A stretch of DNA of 64,000 nt from positions 1 to 64,000 of the forward strand of contig JAISUT010000025.1 in NCBI GenBank assembly GCA_031271905.1, given 5' to 3'. Below the pieces are notes generated by a model. The model did not search any database. It saw nothing but the letters and a program-made list of their open reading frames with translations, and was not told the DNA's origin. Of this stretch, positions 1 to 8,527 are shown piece after piece (position 1 is the first letter of the stretch; every line of letters starts with the position of its first letter). The position numbers and the translations under genes are program-made. The stretch comes from Acidobacteriota bacterium. Lineage in GTDB: Bacteria; Acidobacteriota; UBA6911.

Positions 1-311
1 TCTTGAATTCCTCGTCGTATTTCTGCCTCGTCACAGTCATCGTTTGCCTCCTTGCGTTTCCAAAGGGTTATACCCTTTTTTGTCTAGGCAAACTGTCTAT
101 TTCTTTAACACACTCCCAACCTTTGACTTTGAAGCACTCACCACAGAATCGAAATCATCCGCCGGGAAACGCCGTTGCGGCTTCCCGGCGACGCGCCCAC
201 CCCCGTTCGCGCCAGCCCGCCATGTCACGGCGGCTGGCACGAACGCGAACATCGAGCATCGACACCGAAACGAAGTTTTTCATCCGCTAACTTTTCCAAC
301 GAGGTAGATGA
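1..311. other. Leader region with two hairpins, no gene
   Basis: No convincing gene is seen here. The first 120 bases are AT-richer than the rest of the window. Two inverted repeats lie in front of the first gene. One at 161-189 has an 8-bp outer stem (GCCGGGAA with TTCCCGGC), a 2-base bulge, a 4-bp inner stem and a 3-base loop. One at 211-240 is a 10-bp stem with one bulged C around a 7-base loop. Neither is followed by a T-run, so they look more like leader structure than terminators. A promoter could not be assigned. Confidence 0.4.
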
Positions 312-2699
312 ATGACCGTCGAAGAATTGGCAGAAGAGATCGGTTGCAAATTGACGACCGTCTACGGTGCGGCAAAGGCGTTTGGGCTGTATTTGTGTTC
401 CCCGAAAACACAGGTTTCAGATAGCTTCGTCCCCGCCATTCGGAAACAGAAGTTGGCGAGAGAACAGGCAAGGCAGGAACAGGAGCTGGCGAGAGAACAG
501 GAAATACTGGAACGGAAGCTGGCGAGAGAACAGACAAGGCAGGAAGGACGGCGGAAACGGAAGCTGGCGAGAGAACAGGAAATACTGGAACGGAAGCTGG
601 CGAGAGAACAGGCGAGACGTGAACAAGAGCCAGTGAGAAAAGTGGCAAGACATCTGGCGAGACAGGGAAAGCAGTTCAGCAACCTGTGGACGCTTGCAGA
701 GGATGGGGACGCATGGGAAACGGTGGACGCCAACAGGGTCAATACAAAAAGTTTCGATGTGCAGATTCCGTTTGTTTGTTGCGACCGACAACGGCTTCCA
801 TTGCCAGGGATGATCGACACGGCAGAATACTGGAACACCTCCGACGTTCCCGATGAACTTGGGCAAATCCCACCGTTGCCCGAAGATTGCGGTGTGACGA
901 CGGATTCCGGTAAATTGTCGTTTGCGGAAACGCTTTGGCGTATTTGCGAGCAAGAGCGACGGGAATGCGCCATCGTATTGTCTCAGCCATGGACGCACAA
1001 AGCACGATTCCATCATCGTGAGCATCGGAGCAGGCAGTGGGGGCGTTCTCGGACGTGGGCACCCGTGGGAAACCATCTAAACAGCCTGAACATTGTGGTA
1101 GTTACAACCCACGATGGGGTGGTGTACCTGCAACATCTAAAAGTGCGGCATCGCCCCGACCGTGTTGTGTTACGTCTGGACGCGGTCACAGTGCTAAGTC
1201 GGAATGGGCACCGTCATTTTGTGTCGCAACCGCAATGGGAAGAAAAAACAAACACGATATGGAATCACCTTGCCTTTAATTTTTATTGCAGGGAGCGGAG
1301 TTTGTCACGCTATAAAACGGTTAGGTTGGGAAGATGGTGGGAAAAAGATGGGTATCCATGCACTGCCACTGGTTTCCCATGCACTGCCACTGGTTTCGGT
1401 GCATTCAGAGATCCGGTACCGCCTGATTTTGAAGAATGTGCGGTTTATAGGGCGAATCTACAGACCGCTTTTCAAAAGCCGGGATTCTATTTTGACCCGT
1501 GGAAGTTGTTTCGCAAAAGAAATCGCCGTTGCATCCGGTATTGGGGTGACGGGTTATATGCCGGAGGACAGTTTTTCCAGTTCCTTGCCACGGTGACCTA
1601 TCCCGCCTTCGAGATCGTCGAGAAGGCGGGGTTTGATGGAGCACAGTGGTTCAAAGCCGGAAGAGGATTGCTCGATCCGTGTGCGACAAACCTGCGCGAT
1701 GCCTTCGGGTTGAACATTCGGGAGATCGGCGAAATTCGAGAAAGGGGATATTCTTTCGCCGACGTTTGGTTCTACAAATGCATGAAGGCGCGGAAAACAC
1801 CGGTTTCGTGGACTGTGGCGAGGTTCTTCGCAAGCGAAGTGTACTCCTTCATAACGCAACATCGTTGGCATGAACCTAATTGGAATGACCCTGGGGATCT
1901 ATGGCTTGCTTCGGAGTGCTACTACGAGATAGGCGACTCATACATGCGTGATGTCATGGCAGACAGAATCTGTGGTCAGGTCGGCAAAACATGGATGGAA
2001 GTTTTTTGTGGAACCGAAAGTCTTCTGGTATTCCTATCGGAAATCAGCGGGCGCGACAGCACTCGCTTCTTCACTTGGTTGCACCGGGACAATATGCGGA
2101 TCCGAGACTACTTTGACTATCTAGACGAATGCTTGACATTGGGGTTGGACATCAAGAACCGCGATGTGGTTGCGCCGAAGCACCCGATGGAGGCGCACCG
2201 TAGAACCTCCATGATCATCGCCCAGCAACGGGCGCGGGAACTGGAGGAGCAGCGGCAAGCGTGGCAAGCACGAGAAGCGGAGCAGGAAGCGCAACGCCAG
2301 CACCGCCTCGTCAACCAGGACGAGCAGATAGCCAAAGCGATACGGCGAAACATCCCCGCCGTCCTCGTAAACGGCGCGTTCGAGTCGGGGGCGTACCGGG
2401 CGACCGTCGCCCGGGGCAACGCCGACCTGATCGCCGAAAGCATGGCGCTGGGGCATTGCGTCGGCACTGGCGGCTATGCGAACGAAATGAGCCGGGGGAG
2501 CTCGTTCATCTTCTTCGTCAGGAGACGCGAGTCGTCCGACACGCCTTTCTTCACGATGCAACTTTCGCCGGACTTCCGCATCCTCCAACTGCGGGGCAGG
2601 TTCAACTGCGCCCCGCCGCAGGATGTAAAGGTGTTCGCGAGCGAATTCACCGCTTGGTTGCGTTGCCAAGAGAAGCCCGTCATTGAGAACGCCGCCTAG
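312..2699 (+). CDS. PcfJ-like protein with IF2_N-like N-terminus and tandem repeats
   Basis: This 795-residue protein starts at an ATG six bases after GAGGT (301-305). Residues 1-45 resemble the small helical IF2_N/HTH-like fold (TVEELAEEIG, then a second helix). Residues about 47-110 are a highly charged helical segment made of LAREQ-type 11-residue repeats. The last 110 residues carry the hallmarks of the PcfJ family, named after a protein of conjugative plasmid pCF10: a GHCVG motif, then an RGSSFIFFVRR strand, then LQLRGRFN. The middle (about 120-600) is aromatic-rich and I recognise nothing in it. Base composition is visibly lower in GC up to about 2200 and then matches the window, suggesting a chimeric or acquired gene. 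PcfJ-like proteins are common in mobile regions; their biochemical role is not established. The product is real and near full length, but its function is unknown. Confidence 0.75.
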   Translation: MTVEELAEEIGCKLTTVYGAAKAFGLYLCSPKTQVSDSFVPAIRKQKLAREQARQEQELAREQEILERKLAREQTRQEGRRKRKLAREQEILERKLAREQARREQEPVRKVARHLARQGKQFSNLWTLAEDGDAWETVDANRVNTKSFDVQIPFVCCDRQRLPLPGMIDTAEYWNTSDVPDELGQIPPLPEDCGVTTDSGKLSFAETLWRICEQERRECAIVLSQPWTHKARFHHREHRSRQWGRSRTWAPVGNHLNSLNIVVVTTHDGVVYLQHLKVRHRPDRVVLRLDAVTVLSRNGHRHFVSQPQWEEKTNTIWNHLAFNFYCRERSLSRYKTVRLGRWWEKDGYPCTATGFPCTATGFGAFRDPVPPDFEECAVYRANLQTAFQKPGFYFDPWKLFRKRNRRCIRYWGDGLYAGGQFFQFLATVTYPAFEIVEKAGFDGAQWFKAGRGLLDPCATNLRDAFGLNIREIGEIRERGYSFADVWFYKCMKARKTPVSWTVARFFASEVYSFITQHRWHEPNWNDPGDLWLASECYYEIGDSYMRDVMADRICGQVGKTWMEVFCGTESLLVFLSEISGRDSTRFFTWLHRDNMRIRDYFDYLDECLTLGLDIKNRDVVAPKHPMEAHRRTSMIIAQQRARELEEQRQAWQAREAEQEAQRQHRLVNQDEQIAKAIRRNIPAVLVNGAFESGAYRATVARGNADLIAESMALGHCVGTGGYANEMSRGSSFIFFVRRRESSDTPFFTMQLSPDFRILQLRGRFNCAPPQDVKVFASEFTAWLRCQEKPVIENAA
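451..611 (+). repeat. Five copies of a 17-bp motif at 33-bp spacing, inside the PcfJ-like gene
   Basis: Near-identical 17-mers (AGCTGGCGAGAGAACAG) begin at 451, 484, 517, 562 and 595, so the basic period is 33 bp or 11 codons, with one 45-bp interval. A 51-bp block at 483-533 recurs at 561-611 with about one difference, showing recent duplication. The repeats encode KLAREQ-type coiled-coil units, so copy number can change without breaking the frame. Confidence 0.9.
1356..1397 (+). repeat. Tandem 21-bp duplication inside the PcfJ-like gene
   Basis: Two adjacent 21-bp units (1356-1376 and 1377-1397) are essentially identical and encode PCTATGF twice. The duplication is in frame and probably recent. 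Confidence 0.9.
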
Positions 2700-2945
2700 G
2701 CCGCCCCGTTGTGGCGATGGCGATACAAGGGGGGCGAGCGCAAAGCGCCGTCCCCCTTGAACGCAGGCATACAATACATTTTCAAAAATTCAAAAAAACG
2801 ACTCCCTGCGCAAACGGGGAGAACTTCCCGAACGGGTGCTTCCACCCGCTTGGGGAGACAGGCGAGGCATGTGTCGTAAACGAGTTTTCCACGCGCCTGC
2901 GCCCAGGTTATCGGCCTGCGGTGCGCGCGCTTAAAGGAGGATGAT

Positions 2946-3338
2946 TTGACACTTGAGGAAACCTTGCGGTTGGTCGTTGAAAAGCCTTCGGATGTCCGGG
3001 CCGGAAAGGACGAGGCGGCGGTCAAGGCTGTCGCCCAGACGCTCCTGTGCGCGGCTAGGGCGATCAAGCTGCCGGATGACCGGAACTGGCGCTGGACGCG
3101 CATGGTGCCGGGGCTGAAGGACACCGCAGTCGTCATGAACGACGACGCGAATAGGTTCACCGTACGCTATCGCGATGTTCCCGTCGCCACCATCGCCAAG
3201 ATCGACGGCGACGCCCCTGAAAACGAAAAGAAGTTCAACTGCACGTTTGAAACCGACATCCGCGCCACATCGGCGACGATCGACCGCATGAACTGCGTCG
3301 CCGCGGCGTTGGGGCTTCAAGACAGGTTCCGCCTCTGA
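2946..3338 (+). CDS. Small orphan protein, 130 residues
   Basis: The start is a TTG at 2946. A strong Shine-Dalgarno (AAAGGAGG, 2934-2941) lies five bases upstream, and the ATG at 2941 would hit TGA after two codons. The protein is soluble, with a helical front third (TLEETLRLVVEK), a basic/tryptophan stretch (NWRWTRM) and a helical C-terminus. I recognise no domain. It lies between the PcfJ-like gene and the macro/vWA fusion on the same strand and may belong to the same accessory cassette. The 246-bp gap upstream contains only a short 6-bp hairpin at 2833-2848. Confidence 0.7.
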   Translation: MTLEETLRLVVEKPSDVRAGKDEAAVKAVAQTLLCAARAIKLPDDRNWRWTRMVPGLKDTAVVMNDDANRFTVRYRDVPVATIAKIDGDAPENEKKFNCTFETDIRATSATIDRMNCVAAALGLQDRFRL

Positions 3339-3536
3339 GACAAACGGCGGTTTGTGTCGCACGGGCGCAGGGTGGTGTGGATGCAAGGCGCGAACGCGAG
3401 ATCCTTGAGGCCCCACGGAGGGGCGGTACAAATGTCCGGGGGCATGGCAGTCGCCCAGTTCTTTGAAAATCGCAGGTCCAGTTTTCGAGGGTGGTTTTCA
3501 TAAACGGTTTCACTGCTTTCTCGGAGGCAACACCTT

Positions 3537-4784
3537 ATGGCAAATACGAACGGGAGCATGGGCAGCATGGGGGGAAACACCCAGTACAAGTCGGCGCAGA
3601 TGGGATCGGCGACGGTCGAGCTGGTTTTGGGGGACATCACGGAGCAATGCGTCGACGCCATCGTCAACGCCGCCAACGCACGCCTCGCCGGAGGGGGCGG
3701 GGTGGACGGCGCGGTTCACCGCCGGGGCGGCCCGGCCATCATGGAGGAGACCAGGCAGCGGTATCCCAAGGGCTGCCCGGTCGGCTCCGCCGTCGTGACG
3801 GGCGCGGGCGCCTTGGCGGCGCGATACGTGTTCCACGCCGTCGGCCCGCAGTGGTGCGGCGGCAGGAGCGGCGAGGAGGAGCTGTTGCGCGGCGCCTACC
3901 GCAAGTGCCTGGAGCTCGCCGTGGAGAACCGTTGCGCGAGCATCGCGTTCCCCTCTATAAGCACCGGCGCCTACGGCTACCCGGTCGGCGAAGCCGCCGC
4001 CGTCGCCTTGCAGGCGGTGCGCGACTTCTGCCGCGAGAAGCCCGAGGGCGGCGTCAGGCTCGTCCGCTTCGTGCTGTTCTCCCCCGCGGATTTCGCCGTG
4101 TACGCGGGCGTCCTCGGCAGCGGGGCGGCGGGCGCGGAGCGGAAGTACGTCGGCAAGCCCAAGCCGAACACGATGAGCATCAACATCCTGGCAGACTCCA
4201 GCGGCTCGATGGCAAACATCGCCGAGGACATGTCGGGCTCCCTCAACCAGTTGATGGCGGAAAACAAGGACCTCCCCGCCGAGGTCACCGTCACCTACTC
4301 CATCTTCTCGACCGACTACATGCCGCAGTTCGCCGAGAAGCCGATCGCGGAGGTGCCGCAGTTCCGCATCACGCCGACCAACAGCACGGCGTTGCTGGAG
4401 TCGGCGACGCGGATGATCGAGGAGGTGGACGCGCGCTTCGCGGCGATGCCCGAGCATCCCGAGAAGGTGATGTTCGTCATCGTCACGGACGGGATGGAGA
4501 ACGCCTCGCGCCCCGGCTACACGCGCTCGCGGCTCTTCTCGCTCATCCGGCGGCAGACGGAGGAGCGCAACTGGGTCTTCCTCTACTTCGGGGCGAACCA
4601 GGACGCGATCCAAGAGGCGGCGTCGATGGGGATCCGCCGCGACCGGGCGATGTACTACGAAACAAACGCCCGGGGCGTCCACCGCAACCACGAGCGGCTG
4701 TCCCGCAAGATGGAGCAGTTGCATGAGAGCTCGTTGTCCACACTATGCGATATCGGGTTCGACGCCGAAGACCGCGAGGCGTAG
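3537..4784 (+). CDS. Macro domain - von Willebrand A fusion protein
   Basis: This 415-residue protein has ATG at 3537, nine bases after CGGAGG (3522-3527). Residues about 25-195 form a MacroD-type macro domain with VNAANARLAGGGGVDGAVH, the ADP-ribose-binding loop, and SISTGAYGYPV, the diphosphate loop. Macro domains of this class bind ADP-ribose and often remove it from proteins or nucleic acids. After a short lysine/proline linker, residues about 215-400 form a vWA domain with an intact MIDAS metal site (DSSGS, the STALL threonine, and VTDG). vWA domains of this sort occur in phage and stress proteins. The fusion suggests metal-dependent binding of a partner that presents an ADP-ribosylated target. 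No signal peptide is seen, so it should be cytoplasmic. Assignment of both domains is firm; the biological role is inferred. Confidence 0.85.
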   Translation: MANTNGSMGSMGGNTQYKSAQMGSATVELVLGDITEQCVDAIVNAANARLAGGGGVDGAVHRRGGPAIMEETRQRYPKGCPVGSAVVTGAGALAARYVFHAVGPQWCGGRSGEEELLRGAYRKCLELAVENRCASIAFPSISTGAYGYPVGEAAAVALQAVRDFCREKPEGGVRLVRFVLFSPADFAVYAGVLGSGAAGAERKYVGKPKPNTMSINILADSSGSMANIAEDMSGSLNQLMAENKDLPAEVTVTYSIFSTDYMPQFAEKPIAEVPQFRITPTNSTALLESATRMIEEVDARFAAMPEHPEKVMFVIVTDGMENASRPGYTRSRLFSLIRRQTEERNWVFLYFGANQDAIQEAASMGIRRDRAMYYETNARGVHRNHERLSRKMEQLHESSLSTLCDIGFDAEDREA

Positions 4785-4850
4785 CCGCCTTCGCCCGGCT
4801 CCGCCGCGCATCTCCCTGACGCCCACCGTCCGGCGGCAACGCCGAAGACA

Positions 4851-4884
4851 GCCGCCGCCAGACGGATCGCCCGTCGGCGGCGGC
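4851..4884. terminator. Strong GC hairpin between the macro/vWA gene and tkt
   Basis: GCCGCCGCC-A-GACGG pairs with CCGTCGGCGGCGGC around a 5-base loop, giving a 14-bp stem with one bulged A. No T-run follows, so termination is plausible but not proven. Confidence 0.4.
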
Positions 4885-4971
4885 TTGCCGCGGCTTTCGA
4901 TCGAACAATGAAAACCGGCGGCTGAAAACTAGCCGCTGCGAACACCGGAACACCGCGGGGGAAACCGGAAA

Positions 4972-5000
4972 TTGACATGCGGGGCGGGGCAATCTACATT
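4972..5000 (+). promoter_or_regulatory. Sigma-70-type promoter of tkt
   Basis: A perfect -35 box TTGACA (4972-4977) and TACATT (4995-5000) are separated by 17 bases. The tkt start codon is 58 bases downstream. Confidence 0.7.
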
Positions 5001-5057
5001 TTCCGGTTGATTGCAACCTGTTCCCGGCAACCCGGCGTTTTCCAGCGGAGCTATGGC

Positions 5058-7151
5058 ATGAGCTTGAATCCTTCCTTCTCAAATGTAGACCAACTTTGTG
5101 TGAACTCCATCCGCGCCCTGTCCATCGACGCGATCCAACGCGCCAACAGCGGGCATCCCGGCATGCCGCTCGGCGCCGCGCCGGCGGCCTACGTCCTCTG
5201 GACGCGCTTTTTGCGGCACAACCCCGCCAACCCCCTGTGGCACGACCGCGACCGCTTCGTCCTGTCCGGCGGCCACGGCTCGGCGCTCCTTTACAGCCTC
5301 CTGCACCTGTCCGGCTACGACCTGACGCTGGAGGACGTGCGGAATTTCCGGCAGTGGGGGAGCCGCACGCCGGGACATCCCGAGCGCGGGCTGGTGCCGG
5401 GGGTGGAGGTCACCACCGGCCCCTTGGGGCAGGGGTTCGCCAACGGCGTCGGCATGGCGATGGCGGAGGCGCACCTCGCCGCCCGCTTCAACCGCCCCGG
5501 TTTTGAAATCGTCAACCACTTCACCACGGCGCTGGTCACCGACGGCGACCTCATGGAGGGGGTCGCGGCGGAAGCCGCCTCGCTCGCGGGGCACCTGAAG
5601 CTCGGCAAGCTCGTCTACCTTTACGACGACAACGGCATCTGCCTCGGCGGCACCACGAACCTCTCCTTCACCGAGAACTGCGCCAGGCGCTTCGACTCCT
5701 ACGGCTGGCAGACGGTCATGGTCGATGACGGCAACAACCTCTCCGCCATCTGCGCAGCCCTGCGCGCGGCGCGCGCCGAAACGGACAAGCCGTCGCTCAT
5801 CCTGGTCAAGTCGCACATCGGCTTCGGCTCGCCCCACAAGCAGGACTCCTTCGAGTCGCACGGCTCTCCCCTCGGCGCGGACGAGGTCAGGCTGACCAAG
5901 GAGAACCTGGGGTGGCGGGAGGACGGGCCTTTCAAGGTGCCGGACGCGGCGCGGGCGCACTTCGACCAGGTGAAGGCCGCCGGGCGGGAGGCCGAAGCCC
6001 GGTGGGACACGCTGTTCGAGGAATACGGGAAACAGCATCCCGGCCTCGCCCGGGAATTCGAGCGGGCGATGCGCGACGGGCTCCCGGAGGGTTGGGAGGC
6101 GGCGTTGCCGTCGTACCCTGCCGACCCCAAGGGGATGGCCACGCGCGGCGCGTCGGGCAAGGTCCTGAACGCCGTCGCCGCCGCCGTGCCGGAGCTGGTC
6201 GGGGGCTCCGCCGACCTGAACCCCTCGACGCTGACCGCCATCAAAGACGGCGGCGACTTCGAGCCGCCGAAGCAGGAAGGGGACGGCGGCTCCGCCGTCC
6301 AGGGCGCGGTAGGCGGGGCGTGGGGGTACGGCGGGCGCAACGTCCACTTCGGCATCCGCGAACACGCGATGGGCGCCATCGCCAACGGCATGGCGGCGCA
6401 CGGCGGCGTCATCCCCTACACGGCGACCTTCTTCGTCTTCTCCGACTACATGCGCCCCCCCATGCGCCTGGCGGCGCTCATGGGTCTGGGCGTGATCTTC
6501 GTCTTCACCCACGACAGCGTCGGCGTCGGGGAGGACGGCCCCACGCACCAGCCGGTGGAGCAGTTGGCGGCGCTGCGGGCGATTCCCGGCCTCGCCGTCA
6601 TCCGCCCTGCGGACGCGAACGAGACGGCGGCGGCGTGGCGCGTCGCCATCGAGAGCCGGAACCGCCCGACGGCGCTGGTGCTCACCCGGCAGGAGACCCC
6701 CACGCTCGACCGTGCGGCCTACGCCCCCGCCGACGGCCTGGGCAAGGGCGCGTATGTCCTCGCCGACATGGGGGGCGCGCCGGGAGCGGGCAAGGCGCCG
6801 GAGCTGATCCTGATCGCCTCCGGCTCCGAGGTCGGCCTGGTCGTCGCCGCGCAGAAACATCTGGCTGGCGAAGGGGTCGCCGTGCGCGCCGTCTCCATGC
6901 CGAGCTGGGAGCTTTTCGAGGCGCAGCCGCAGGAATACCGCGACACGGTGCTGCCGCCCGCGGTCTCCGCGCGCCTCGCGGTGGAGGCGGGTGTCTCGCA
7001 GGGTTGGCGCAAGTATGTCGGCGACCGGGGCGACGTCCTCGCCCTCGACCATTTCGGCGCCTCCGCGCCCGGCAAGGTCGTGTTCGAGAAGTTCGGCTTC
7101 ACCGTCGAGAACGTGATCGTCCGTGCGAAAAAACTGATCGGGAAGGCTTGA
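5058..7151 (+). CDS. tkt: Transketolase
   Basis: This thiamine-diphosphate enzyme of the pentose phosphate pathway moves two-carbon ketol units between sugar phosphates. The 697-residue product has the full family layout: an N-terminal TPP domain with [17 protein letters not shown] and the GDGDLMEG diphosphate/Mg site, a middle Pyr domain with IREHAMG (catalytic Glu) and a GPTHQP histidine loop, and a C-terminal domain. I chose ATG 5058 because GGAG lies seven bases upstream and homologues begin near here; the in-frame ATG at 4977 overlaps the -35 box. It is apparently monocistronic, with a promoter just upstream. Confidence 0.95.
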   Translation: MSLNPSFSNVDQLCVNSIRALSIDAIQRANSGHPGMPLGAAPAAYVLWTRFLRHNPANPLWHDRDRFVLSGGHGSALLYSLLHLSGYDLTLEDVRNFRQWGSRTPGHPERGLVPGVEVTTGPLGQGFANGVGMAMAEAHLAARFNRPGFEIVNHFTTALVTDGDLMEGVAAEAASLAGHLKLGKLVYLYDDNGICLGGTTNLSFTENCARRFDSYGWQTVMVDDGNNLSAICAALRAARAETDKPSLILVKSHIGFGSPHKQDSFESHGSPLGADEVRLTKENLGWREDGPFKVPDAARAHFDQVKAAGREAEARWDTLFEEYGKQHPGLAREFERAMRDGLPEGWEAALPSYPADPKGMATRGASGKVLNAVAAAVPELVGGSADLNPSTLTAIKDGGDFEPPKQEGDGGSAVQGAVGGAWGYGGRNVHFGIREHAMGAIANGMAAHGGVIPYTATFFVFSDYMRPPMRLAALMGLGVIFVFTHDSVGVGEDGPTHQPVEQLAALRAIPGLAVIRPADANETAAAWRVAIESRNRPTALVLTRQETPTLDRAAYAPADGLGKGAYVLADMGGAPGAGKAPELILIASGSEVGLVVAAQKHLAGEGVAVRAVSMPSWELFEAQPQEYRDTVLPPAVSARLAVEAGVSQGWRKYVGDRGDVLALDHFGASAPGKVVFEKFGFTVENVIVRAKKLIGKA

Positions 7152-7205
7152 TTCGCCAAAGGGCTGTCCACATGCCCGATCACCCCCCGATCACGAGCGT
7201 TGGCA

Positions 7206-7234
7206 TTGACAAGGGCGGCAAATTCACGGATAGT
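7206..7234 (+). promoter_or_regulatory. Sigma-70-type promoter of metK
   Basis: TTGACA (7206-7211) is followed after 17 bases by GATAGT (7229-7234). The leader to metK is only about 40 bases, too short for a SAM riboswitch. Confidence 0.6.
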
Positions 7235-7278
7235 TACCGATTGTCTTAGTAGGGTAACTTACAAGGAGTTTAAAAACG

Positions 7279-8394
7279 ATGACATCTTCCACGGATCGCT
7301 ACATCTTCACTTCTGAATCAGTCACGGAAGGCCACCCGGACAAGGTTTGCGACACCGTCGCCGACTCCATCCTGGACGCCTATTTGCGGCAGGACGCCAA
7401 GAGCCGGGTCGCCTGCGAGGTTCTCTGCAAGGAAGATCTCGTCGTGATCGCCGGTGAGATCACATCCTCCGGCCAGGTGGATCACGAATCCGTCGCCCGC
7501 CAAGCCATCCGCGAGATCGGCTACGTCGATTCCAAGGAGCCGTTCAACGCCGACGGCGTGAAAATCGTCCAGCACGTCTCCAAGCAGTCCGCCGAGATCG
7601 CCCAGGGGGTGAACGTCGAGACGAGCCTGGAATCCGACCAGGGGGCGGGCGACCAGGGGATCATGTTCGGCTACGCTTCGGACGAGACGCCGGAGCTGAT
7701 GCCGCTGCCCATCCATTTGGCGCACAAGCTGGCCTTCGGCCTTTCCGAGGATCGCCGCGCCGGGGTGGACTGGCTGAGGCCGGACGGCAAGACCCAGGTC
7801 TCGGTCTTGTACGAAGACCTCAAACCGGTGGCGGTGACCGACGTCGTGGTCTCCACGCAGCACGCCGCCTCCATCAAGCGCGAAGACATCATCGCCTATG
7901 TGAAGGGGAAGCTTGCGCCCCGCATCTTGGGCGACTGGTTCACCAAGGACATCCGCTTCCATGTGAACCCGACCGGCAGCTTCGTGCTGGGCGGCCCCTC
8001 GGCGGACGCGGGGGTCACGGGCAGGAAGATCATCGTGGACAGCTACGGCGGCGCGGGCAGGCACGGCGGCGGCGCCTTCAGCGGCAAGGATCCCTCGAAG
8101 GTTGACCGCAGCGGCGCCTACTTCAGCCGCTACGTCGCGCGCCAAGTCATCAAGCAGAAGCTGGCGGCGCGGGCCGAAATCCAGATCTCCTACGCCATCG
8201 GCGAAGCCAAGCCCGTCTCCGTGCGCGTGGACACCTTTGGGACCGGCGACGCCGCCAAGGCCGGGGAGTTCGTCAAGACGTTCGACTTCCGCCCGGTCGC
8301 CATCATCAAGCAGCTCGACTTGCTGCGGCCGATCTACCGCCAGACGACGAACTACGGTCACTTCGGCAAGCCCGGCCTGCCTTGGGAGAAGTAG
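7279..8394 (+). CDS. metK: S-adenosylmethionine synthetase
   Basis: It makes S-adenosylmethionine from methionine and ATP in the cytoplasm. The 371-residue product shows the ATP-binding SVTEGHPDK start, the acidic GAGDQG loop, and the C-terminal GGGAFSGKDPSKVDRS motif that binds phosphate and metal. It starts at ATG 7279 with AAGGAG ten bases upstream. Length is slightly below the usual 380-400 residues, without loss of any motif I know. It stands alone between its own promoter and terminator. SAM from this enzyme feeds the radical SAM enzymes in the window. Confidence 0.97.
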   Translation: MTSSTDRYIFTSESVTEGHPDKVCDTVADSILDAYLRQDAKSRVACEVLCKEDLVVIAGEITSSGQVDHESVARQAIREIGYVDSKEPFNADGVKIVQHVSKQSAEIAQGVNVETSLESDQGAGDQGIMFGYASDETPELMPLPIHLAHKLAFGLSEDRRAGVDWLRPDGKTQVSVLYEDLKPVAVTDVVVSTQHAASIKREDIIAYVKGKLAPRILGDWFTKDIRFHVNPTGSFVLGGPSADAGVTGRKIIVDSYGGAGRHGGGAFSGKDPSKVDRSGAYFSRYVARQVIKQKLAARAEIQISYAIGEAKPVSVRVDTFGTGDAAKAGEFVKTFDFRPVAIIKQLDLLRPIYRQTTNYGHFGKPGLPWEK

Positions 8395-8467
8395 GGGCGG
8401 TTTAGAGGCGGCGGCGAGCCGCGCCTGCGGTCGCCGGGAACCGCTTGGGGGGAAGATGAAAGGAAAA

Positions 8468-8495
8468 GGGGCGCTTTTCAGGGCGCCCTTTTTTT
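8468..8495. terminator. Rho-independent terminator after metK, probably bidirectional
   Basis: GGGCGC (8469-8474) pairs with GCGCCC (8483-8488) around an 8-base loop and is followed by seven T. On the other strand the hairpin is followed by CTTTTCC, so it can also serve the leftward gene ending at 8528. Confidence 0.85.
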
Positions 8496-8527
8496 CATCC
8501 CCGTCGCTTCCCGTCGCGCCGTCCGGG

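Noticed and set aside
3-307. Two short open frames before the PcfJ-like gene
   Set aside because: They overlap each other, have no ribosome site, and the downstream part is Arg/Pro-rich frame noise.
451-611. Evenly spaced repeats that might be a CRISPR array
   Set aside because: The repeats are inside a coding frame, spacing is 33 bp with near-identical spacers, and no cas gene is present.
5079-7052. Long open frame opposite transketolase, and similar ones opposite gspE (18581-20413), gspD (28454-31015), fumarase (44552-46624) and the molybdenum enzyme (48908-51316)
   Set aside because: These are antisense frames of GC-rich genes. They are Arg/Val/Asp-rich, lack domains, and cover well-recognised genes.
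7235-7278. SAM riboswitch in front of metK
   Set aside because: The leader is only about 40 bases and shows no suitable stems.
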